The notes under the pieces were generated by a model. That model saw nothing but the letters and a program-made list of their open reading frames with translations. It was not told where the DNA came from and did not search any database. Of a DNA stretch of 12,949 nt, positions 6,205 to 12,949 are shown piece after piece (the stretch's first letter is position 1; each line of letters opens with the position of its first letter). The stretch is from contig KV425653.1 of NCBI GenBank assembly GCA_001632425.1, positions 66,703 through 79,651 of the forward strand. The letters are read 5' to 3'. The position numbers were made by a program, and so were the translations under genes. The DNA comes from Neolentinus lepideus HHB14362 ss-1 (taxonomy: Eukaryota; Basidiomycota; Agaricomycetes; Gloeophyllales; Gloeophyllaceae).

Positions 6205-7738
6205 CTTAACAGCCTTCCAGTGATGCTTGCCAGGGTTTTTGCTGAAGCGTGCCAGAACTCCAATGCTGTAAGCAATGTCCAGGTGCGTAGCAACAGCCAG
6301 ATAAGCGAGGGCACCAACTGCATTGATATACGGCACAGAGCACATCTCGTCAAACTCAGCCTTAGTCTGAGGAGCCATGGTTGCACTAAGCTTAGAGCCA
6401 GGGTCCATAGGCATTGAAACAGAGTCGCAATCAGCCATACTGAAGCACGACAAGATATTGAGGATGTACTGTCGCTGAGAGATGGTCAGAGTCCAAGAGG
6501 AGTGATCGCGCTTGATCTCAAGGCCTAGAAGCCAGGAGGTAGGACCTAAGTCATGCAGCTTGAAATGCTGCCTCAGATCATCCTTGACCTTCTGAATCGC
6601 AGTAGACAACTTGCTGGCAATAGTCATGTCATCGATGAAGACTGGGATGATAATATGCACATCGTCCTTCCCATAGACCCAGACGCTGTGTTCACAAGTC
6701 AACCACAAGAAGCCTAGCTTCTCAGTCAGGACCTCATTCAGCTTCTCATGCCAACACCTCCCAGCCTGCTTAAGGCCATAAAGTGACTTCTGCAATTGCC
6801 AAACCCACTCTGGTCCCTTCTGCTCAAATCCCTCAGGTTGACGCATATAAACATCCTCCTCCAATGTCCCATTGAGATACGCAGTCGAGATATCGACACT
6901 CTCAAGCTCCAAGTCCTCTAAAGCAGCTAAGGCGAGAATGGCATGCAGAGAGGCCCACTTAGGAGTTGGAGCACAAGTCTCATTGTAATCAAAACCAGGG
7001 CACTGTGAGAGGCCCTTTGTGACTAAGCGACCCTTGTAGCGCTCAATAGAGCCATCCGCATTGCATTTCACCTTGAAGACCCAGCGACTCCCAATAGCCT
7101 TGCGACCGGGAGGACACTCAACCAGCTCAAACATCCCATTCTTGACAAGAGACTGGATCTCATCCTGAGTGGCCTTCAACCACTGTTGGCACTCCTCTGG
7201 ATGCTGCATCGCTTCGTGGAAAGTCTGAGGTTCACTGGTATGCTCCTCGCCCTTGAATGCAGTCTGGACAACCGCCTCGAAGGCGTAGTCCAGAGCATCC
7301 TCCCAAGACCAATACTCGATAGTCTGACCAGCAAAGACAAAGTCCATGCCAGCCGACATAGCACTAGCCAAGTCACCCTCATCCTTGACATATCCTGATC
7401 TGATATTGAGCTCATCCTCTTCCACATCATCGTCTGGAGGATGGAACTCATCGGGAGGGGCTGGAGAGGGTGTAGGCAGCTTGAGCGGGTCAGGAGAGTT
7501 AGAAAAGTGAGATGGAGCAGCAGGAGAGACTCTAGCACCAGGAGGAGTCAGATTTCGACGTCAAAGCATGGTCTCATTGAGAGAGCCCTGTTGGTGCGTT
7601 GAGCGAGTAGAGTGTCGAGGAGGTGGATTAGCTGGAGGGTCGACTTTGGTGGGGGTCCAGGAGGCAGAATAGGCTCTGGAGATGGAGGCAGAGCAATAGC
7701 TGGAGGTGGATGGGGTGGAGCATCATCATCATCATCTC
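6205..7738 (-). pseudogene. linker and reverse transcriptase, element 2
   Basis: On the minus strand the frame is open from codon 7425 to 6205 and carries a nearly whole reverse transcriptase domain: Q-Q-W-L-K-A-T-Q-D-E-I, Y-L-N-G-T-L-E-E-D-V-Y-M, the catalytic F-I-D-D (6628-6639) and D-L-G-P-T-S-W-L-L-G. It is not interrupted at the place where element 1 has the tRNA-bearing insertion. Translation stops at the junction with element 1, so RNase H is missing. Upstream it is broken by TGA (7563-7561, where element 3 has CGA) and by 1-bp deletions near 7645 and in the C run at 7738-7742. It lies tail-to-tail with the same region of element 1, making a long inverted repeat. Confidence 0.9.
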
Positions 7739-8282
7739 CCCCTGATCCAGTACATCCAAGGGAAGCTCATCATCTCCCCCCTGATCAGGGACGTCGACAG
7801 AGCTAAGAGGATCACCAAAGGGGTTGATGTCACAAGCTTTGCCAGGAAAGCAGTGTTCATTGAAGACAGCATTAGAACTGTTGATGAACTTGCACTACGC
7901 AGGGTCCCAGAACATCCAAGCACGAGTACCAGAGGCATAGCCAACAAAGATACACTTGTGAGTGTGAGGCTGAAATGCCTTGCGCTGCTTCTTGCATATA
8001 AGGACATAAGGGAGCGAATGAAAGACCCGGAAGTAAGAAACATCAGGTTTCTTCCCCTTCTTCCTCAAGGAGTAGGGAATCGCACCAGAGAGAGCGGAGT
8101 GAGGGACGCAGTTGTGAACATGGACAACACAGCAAACAGCATAAGTCCAGAAAGATGCAGGGAGCTTGGCCTCACAGAGCATAGCAGTGACAGCAGCCTG
8201 GATAGTCTGGTTAGCATGCACAGCAATCCCGTTCTGATACAGCTCATCCATCTCTGTGTGCTTGCACACAATACCCTCCTGG
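7739..8282 (-). pseudogene. integrase C-terminal part, element 2
   Basis: The frame 8269-7895 covers the end of the integrase core and the region after it (F-W-T-Y-A-V-C-C, Y-V-L-I-C-K-K-Q, C-I-F-V-G-Y-A-S-G-T-R-A-W). The third catalytic residue is lost: where element 1 has Q-N-G-I-A-E-R, this copy has Q-N-G-I-A-V-H. The first two catalytic aspartates lie in the deleted segment. A TAG at 7897-7895 replaces GAG and ends the frame before the linker. A polypurine-tract copy at 7738-7748 has lost one G, and the second, near 7774-7785, keeps all six. It cannot give an active enzyme. Confidence 0.88.
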
Positions 8283-8283
8283 A
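8281..8283 (-). other. Deletion junction, gag fused to integrase in element 2
   Basis: On the minus strand, gag sequence ending CAACTCC joins integrase sequence AGGAGGGTATT. Compared with element 1 this removes about 1.24 kb (roughly 1599-2838 there): the zinc knuckle, protease, zinc-binding region and first two integrase catalytic residues. The loss is not a multiple of three, so the frame changes. At most one shared base is seen at the join. Confidence 0.85.
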
Positions 8284-9068
8284 GTTGAGTAGGAGCAAGG
8301 AGGAGATGAAGTTGTTGTATTCAGAAGGAAGGGCACGGATGAGAGCCATGGAGGTGAGGTCGTTGTTGAGGGAGTCGATAGTGAAGTCCCTGGGGTGCAG
8401 CGCACGAATGTCTTGCATGGCCTTGTCTGCTTGAGCCATAAGAGAAGCGAGGGACTCCCCCTCAAGCTTGCGAAGCCCCAGGAGTGCATCATAAGTGTTG
8501 AAATGCATACCTGGCTTCTGCTGAACATGCACCTCCTTCAACTTCAACCACATCTTCGCAGGATCGTTCTTAACATCCTTCACATGCACCTTCTGCCCAT
8601 CCTCAACCGCTAACCAAATCTGACCACTAGCCTGACCCTTGTGCTTCTCCTGTCAAGCGCAGTGGATATAGGGTAGATAGAACACCAAAGGTGCCCTGAG
8701 CTCAGACACAGACACAGACACAAACCGGAGGCTAGTATAAAGCAACGGACTAAGGAAAGTACATCCAGTGGCACTAGCTACCAAAGGTGCAAAATTGTTT
8801 GTACCTATTTGGCTACTGTGGCTACTGTGGCTACTGAAATGTGTCTGATACAATACAATCCTAACATCTCCCAGTCCCGTACCTCCTTCCTCTCCTCTGT
8901 CGTCGGGTTTGCAGCATCTACAGGCAGTGGAGCAGCTGTAGGATCATCAGTAACGTCCCAGAGATTGAGAGTCTTCAAGTAGGCCTCCATATCATCAGCC
9001 CAGGACCCATAGTTGCACTCCCCAAGAGCTGGGAATGGACGCTTGGTGGTAGGAGTGGTTGTGGACAT
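8284..9068 (-). pseudogene. gag N-terminal part, element 2 (split by solo LTR)
   Basis: Starts at ATG 9068-9066 with the same MSTTTPTTK N-terminus as element 1. It runs to 8872, is split by the 216-bp solo LTR, and resumes at 8650 (K-H-K-G-Q-A-S-G-Q-I-W-L-A-V-E-D-G-Q) to the deletion junction in S-S-L-L-L-L. Without the solo LTR the frame would be open, and it has the intact G run that element 1 has lost. The RNA-binding zinc knuckle is missing because of the deletion. The frame is also open upstream of the ATG to 9170, as in element 1. Confidence 0.9.
8651..8866. repeat. 216-bp solo LTR, copy B, in gag of element 2
   Basis: Reverse complement of copy A at 3165-3380: same 216-bp length, about three single-base differences, all transitions. 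It is flanked by its own 5-bp duplication TCTCC (8646-8650 and 8867-8871), so the two copies are separate insertions and not a shared ancestral one. Relative to the host element both point the same way. Confidence 0.9.
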
Positions 9069-9430
9069 GGCAACAGTGATGATGGAGGGCGATAAGGTGG
9101 CAACAACAGCGATGAGGGTGTAGGATGAGAGTATGGAGCAGTAGAGACCAGTATGAGACCAGATGAACAAGTTCAGAGGTAGAGATGAAGCTGGAGAGCG
9201 AGTAGATGGTCCAAGTGGGCCAAGGAGTGATTCTAGGCATAATCGTGCAGCGAAAAAGTGTAGGACAGTGGCAGGAAGCTGGAATCAACATCGTAGGGTC
9301 TGGATGGACCACTAGAGTAGACAGAAAGTCGAAATAGAGATGGATGGCAGATGGATGGATCCAGATGAGGTTGGATGTACCTCTAGAGCGCAGATGATGA
9401 GCTAAAAGTGCGATTTTTGAGACCCTAAAG
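9069..9430 (-). other. Untranslated leader of element 2
   Basis: Counterpart of 671-1032, of equal length. Minus-strand short open frames here (for example 9312-8995) are not conserved as a protein with the matching frame of element 1, apart from the 34-codon in-frame extension (9170-9069) upstream of the gag ATG. Nothing else recognisable. Confidence 0.7.
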
Positions 9431-9446
9431 TGTTGGGCTCATAACC
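9431..9446 (-). promoter_or_regulatory. Primer binding site of element 2 (initiator tRNA-Met anticodon arm)
   Basis: On the plus strand TGTTGGGCTCATAACC, so the minus strand carries GGTTATGAGCCCAACA, identical to the element 1 site and directly next to the LTR end at 9447. Confidence 0.88.
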
Positions 9447-9501
9447 TATCAAGCTGGAAGGCTGTAGGTCTCACAATGCACACCAGGAAGCCTGAGTCAA
9501 G

Positions 9502-9798
9502 TGTTGCGATTGAATGACTTGGTCACTCTTTGTTGACTGAGTGGCTCATGGAATGATCCAGAACAGTCTAGGCCGAGTTTCCTTGTTCTGAGCCACTGCC
9601 TTTGTTTCTCTTTGTTGTCTTTGCTGTCTTTGTTCTTCTTTCTATTTCGATGTTCCCTTCATCTGTCTTTGTTCCTTCATGCCCTTTCTATCATAGAGTA
9701 TATAAGCACTCCCTAAGTCGCTCTGTGTCCCCCAGTCTTGACGCAGTTTGACTTAGCCCTTGGGTGTTTTCTGAAGCTAGTATCTTCCACAGCCAACA
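9502..9798 (+). repeat. 297-bp solo LTR of a third LTR family, inside the element 2 LTR
   Basis: Begins TGTTG and ends CAACA (inverted termini), flanked by the 5-bp duplication TCAAG (9497-9501 and 9799-9803). It has a CT-rich tract with repeated CTTTGTT-type units (about 9600-9660) and a TATA box, TATATAAG at 9699-9706, in plus orientation, as in an LTR promoter. No internal or second LTR, so a solo LTR. It has no relation to the 216-bp or 242-bp LTRs. The insertion point lies in one arm of the conserved LTR hairpin. Confidence 0.9.
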
Positions 9799-9803
9799 TC
9801 AAG

Positions 9804-9872
9804 CTCTATAAGTTGGATGAATATACTACAGACAGATTACACACCTGAGTCAAGCTCTATAAGTTGGATGAA
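9804..9872. repeat. Direct duplication with 22-bp filler in the element 2 LTR
   Basis: The 29 bp starting CCTGAGTCAAG occur at 9844-9872 and once before (9491-9501 plus 9804-9821, split by the solo LTR). Between the copies lie 22 bp (9822-9843) that match nothing else I see in the window. Total gain is 51 bp relative to the other LTRs. Confidence 0.8.
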
Positions 9873-10042
9873 GAAGAGCTTGACTCTGAATGCGTTTTAG
9901 GGAGTAATGTGGTGTGGGAAAGACGTGAGAAGAATAAGGAAACATCGAAATGAAAACAGGACACAACAGGTCTGAGTCAAAGAAGGACAGAGAGACATAT
10001 ACTAGGGTGTCTTGACGTCCGAATAGGCACTAATGCTGACAC

Positions 10043-12949
10043 AAGCGTCCATTCCCAGCTCTTGGGGAGTGCAACTATGGGTCCTGGGCCAATGATATGG
10101 AGGCCTACCTGAAGACCCTTGATCTCTGGGATGTTACCAACGGTCCTACAGCTGCTCTGCTGCCTGTAGATGCTGCGAACCTGATGACAGAGGAGAGGAA
10201 GGAGGTGCGGGACTGGGAGAGGTGCAAGGGTCAGGCTAGTGGTCAGATTTGGTTAGCGGTGGAGGATGGGCAGAAGGTGCATGTGAAGGACATTAAGAAC
10301 GATCCTGCAAAGATGTGGTTGAAGTTGAAGGAGGTGCATGTTCAGCAGAAGCCAGGTATGTGTTTCAATGCTTATGATGCGCTCCTGGGGCTTCGCAAGC
10401 TTGAGGGGGAGTCCCTCGCCTCTCTTATGGCTGGAGTGGACAAGGCGATGCAAGACATTCATGCGCTGCGCACCAGGGACTTCACTATCGACTCCCTCAA
10501 CAACGATCTTGCCTCCATGGCCCTCATTCGTGCCCTTCCTTCTGATTATAACAACTTCATGTCATCCCTGCTCCTAGTCGACTCCCTCGACCTTACCAAG
10601 CTCCAATCCGCATTCCAGAACGAGGAATCGCAGCACTTCACTTGTGGCATCGACTCTTCGCCCTCTCTAGCTATGGCCGCTGGTACTACGTCTACTTCCT
10701 TGCAGGGCGTACACTGCACATTCTGTGACTGGGAGGGTCATACCGAGGCTAGCTGCAAGTTCAAGAAGGCAAAGACTGCTGATCGTCGCCAGGAGCATAG
10801 GGGAGGGAAGAAGAAGGCCCAGAATGTGCAGGAGGCATCCAAGGATGTTGAGGCCTCTGCTAACATTGCGGAGTATGCTGGTAAAGCAAGTGTCACTCTA
10901 TCTGCTTCTGATTGCTCGTCTTGGCTCTCTTCGCTGGCAGCTGCTAAGTGGAACACTGACACAGGTGCTACTTCACACATGACACCTCATCGACATTGGT
11001 TCGCTTCCTACTCACCCCATATCATCCCTGTGCGCCTCGCTAATGATACTATCATCTATACTGCTGGGATGGGGTCTGTGATGTTTGAGCCGATTCTGGG
11101 AGAGTCTACAGTGCCTGTAGTAGTTCTTCACGACATTCTGCATGTTCCTCAGCTTGGATCAAATCTATTGTCTGTCTACCACCTGACTAAGACTAAGGGC
11201 TATCGCTGCGTGATCCAGGATGCTTTAGCGTCGTTCTACTTACATGATAAGCTTGTCTTCACTGCGTCTGTCAACGATCGCAACACTGGCTATCTGAATG
11301 GTCATACGCTGGTGTCCCCATCGCAGAGTGCATCACTCGCTGATGCTTGTCCTCTGGACTTAGCACTGTGGCATCATTGCTTGTCCCATGTCAACCTCAG
11401 CTATCTTCAGTGCATGAAGCAGAAGCAGCTGGTGCAAGGTCTAATCATTCGCTCAAGCAGCATTCCAGATCCCATCTGTGAACCCTGTATCGCTGGCAAG
11501 CAGCATCGCCATGATGTTCCTCAGCATGCCACACGTCCCTCAGCTCTGCTTGACTTAGTTGTCTCTGATTTGAAGGGTCCACTCCCTATCACCTCGATTG
11601 AAGGCTATCGCTACTGGATCACATTCATCAACGCGCATACTCGCTACTTCACTGTCACATTTCTGAAGCATAAGAGCAATGCCTTTGCCACATTTAAACT
11701 CTTTAAGGTGCAGGTGGAGACTGAGCTTGGGATGAAGATCAAGTCTTTGATGGATGATAAGGGCAGCGAGTATGTTGGCAAGGATTGGGATGAGTTCTGT
11801 CATCAGGAGGGTATTGTGCGCAAGCACACTGAGACAGATGAGCCTTATCAGAACAGGATTGCTGAGCACGCTAACCAGACTATCCAGGCGGCTGTCACTG
11901 CTATGCTCTTCGAGGCCAAGCTACCTGCTTCATTCTGGACTTATGCTGTTTGCTGCTTTGTCCATGTTCACAACTGCATCCCTCACTCTGCTCTCTCTGG
12001 TGTGATTCCCTACTCCTTGAGGAAGAAGGGGAAGAAACCCGATGTTTCTTACTTCCGGGTCTTTCATTCGCTCCCTTATGTCCTTATATGCAAGAAGCAG
12101 CGCAAGGCATTTCAGCCTCACACTCACAAGTGTATCTTTGTTGGCTATGCCCCTGGTACTCGTGCTTGGACATTCTGGGATCCTGCGGAGCGCAAGTTCT
12201 TCAACAGTTCTAATGCTGTCTTCGATGAACGCTGCTTTCCTGGCAACGCTCGCGACATCAACCCCTTTGGCGATCCTCTTAGCTCTGTTGACATCCCTGA
12301 TCAGGGGGGAGACGATGAGCTTCCCTTGGATGTACCAGATCAGGGGGGAGATGATGACAATGATGCTCCACCCCATCCACCTCCAGCTATCGCTCCACCT
12401 CCATCTCCTTCTCCAGAGCCTATGCCACCTCCTGGACCCCCACCAAACATTGAACCTCCAGTTAATCCACCTCCTCGACGCTCTACTCGCTCAACGCGCC
12501 AGCAGGACTCTCTCAATGAGACTGCGCTTCGACGTCGAAATCTGACTCCTCCTGGTGCTAGAATCTCTCCTGCTGCTCCATCTCGCATTTCTGACTCTCC
12601 TGACCCACTCAAACTGCCTACACCCTCTCCAGCCCCTCCCGATCAGTTCCATCCTCCAGACAATGACGTGGAAGAGGATGAGCTCAATATCAGACCAGGG
12701 TATGTGAAGGACGAGGGAGACTTGGCTAGTGCTATGTCAGCTGGTATGGACTTTGTCTTTGCTGGTCAGACTATCGAGTATTGGTCTTGGGAGGACGCTC
12801 TGGACTACGCCTTCGAGGCGGTTGTCCAGACTGCATTCAAGGGCGAGGAGCATACCAGTGAACCTCAGACTTTCCACGAAGCGATGCAGCATCCAGAGGA
12901 GTGCCAACAGTGGTTGAAGGCCACTCAGGATGAGATCCAGTCTCTTGTC
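10043..12949 (+). CDS. Gag-protease-integrase-reverse transcriptase polyprotein, element 3 (partial, open frame)
   Basis: One frame (10043 to the window edge) runs 969 codons with no stop. Both ends are missing: the start codon was lost with the first gag codons (first in-frame ATG at 10097), and no stop falls in the window. In order: UBN2-like Gag; CCHC zinc knuckle (10715-10756); protease D-T-G (10958-10966); zinc-binding region ending C-E-P-C; integrase triad D (11567-11569), D (11756-11758), E (11864-11866) with DD35E spacing; linker with two V/I-P-D-Q-G-G-D-D blocks and a proline-rich run; start of reverse transcriptase (Q-Q-W-L-K-A-T-Q-D-E-I). Integrase has unusual residues near the third catalytic site (Q-N-R-I-A-E-H instead of Q-N-G-I-A-E-R) and D-K-G-S-E-Y instead of D-K-G-G-E-Y, so it may be weakened. 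It is the best-preserved coding copy here. Confidence 0.88.
12300..12350 (+). repeat. Internal polypurine-tract copies in element 3
   Basis: ATCAGGGGGGAG at 12300-12311 and 12339-12350, the same 39-bp spacing as in element 1. All twelve bases match the 3' polypurine tract of element 1. Confidence 0.75.

Larger units (their letters stand above)
6205..10041 (-). mobile_element. Ty1/Copia retrotransposon, element 2 (3'-truncated, internally deleted)
   Basis: Same family as element 1, on the opposite strand. From right to left: LTR (10041-9447), primer site, leader, gag, a deletion joining gag to integrase near 8281, linker, and reverse transcriptase cut at 6205 in the sequence H-W-K-A-V-K at the RNase H boundary. 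RNase H, polypurine tract and 3' LTR are missing. It carries the 216-bp solo LTR in gag and a 297-bp solo LTR within its own LTR. Its outer LTR end abuts element 3 gag exactly, showing that it inserted into element 3. Confidence 0.93.
9447..10041 (-). repeat. 5' LTR of element 2, interrupted
   Basis: 595 bp in total. Subtracting the 297-bp solo LTR with its 5-bp duplication and a 51-bp duplication leaves 242 bp, the family length. The outer end (complement of TGTCAGC) is at 10041 and abuts element 3 gag. The inner end touches the primer site. The hairpin is at 9847-9858 and 9875-9886, and its first arm is also in the duplicated copy. Confidence 0.9.
10042..12949 (+). mobile_element. Ty1/Copia retrotransposon, element 3 (5' truncated, continues past window)
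   Basis: Third copy of the same family. It starts at codon 9 of gag, directly at the outer LTR end of element 2, which inserted here; its own LTR, primer site and first 24 bases of gag are not in the window. It has none of the insertions or deletions of elements 1 and 2, and runs off the right edge early in reverse transcriptase. Confidence 0.93.

Noticed and set aside
7706..8434. A 242-codon plus-strand open frame across element 2
   Set aside because: It is antisense to the integrase and gag remnants of element 2; the opposite strand carries recognisable Copia motifs. The similar frame at 11930-12376 is the same antisense shadow in element 3.

Overview
This window is entirely transposable-element DNA, most likely from a fungus and possibly a basidiomycete. 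The assignment rests on the style of the Copia elements (short LTRs, UBN2-like Gag, a primer site matching initiator tRNA-Met) and on a nest of small LTR insertions. I see no host marker gene, so the organism is an inference. Three copies of one Ty1/Copia family make up almost everything. No cellular protein-coding gene is visible.

Layout: (1) 1-329 is the start of a Gag gene from a different Copia family, cut by the next element. (2) 330-6204 is element 1 (+ strand), with both LTRs, a tRNA-iMet anticodon-arm primer site, one long gag-pol frame, a polypurine tract and the 3' LTR. It is dead: one 1-bp frameshift, four in-frame stops and three foreign insertions (an 83-bp tRNA-derived SINE-like piece in the 5' LTR, a 216-bp solo LTR after the integrase core, and a 253-bp tRNA-bearing insertion in reverse transcriptase). 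Removing the insertions gives a family length near 5.3 kb with 242-bp LTRs. (3) 6205-10041 is element 2 (- strand), tail-to-tail with element 1. Its RNase H end and 3' LTR are gone, about 1.24 kb is deleted from gag to integrase, and it carries a second copy of the 216-bp solo LTR plus a 297-bp solo LTR of another family inside its own LTR. (4) 10042-12949 is element 3 (+ strand), cut at its 5' end by the outer LTR end of element 2 and running off the window. Its gag-pol frame is open for 969 codons with no stop.

Relative history: element 3 was there first; element 2 inserted into its gag; the terminus of a family copy lies against the interior of element 2 (the element 1 side); the small LTRs and tRNA-derived pieces came later. 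Element 1 has no matching target duplication at its ends. Its two LTRs agree at only about 80% by hand count, while its 3' LTR and the element 2 LTR agree at about 93%. It is therefore probably a recombinant of two family members.

The most interesting items are the tRNA-bearing insertion, the half-tRNA type primer site, the two exact internal copies of the polypurine tract, the conserved LTR hairpin, and the long open frame of element 3.
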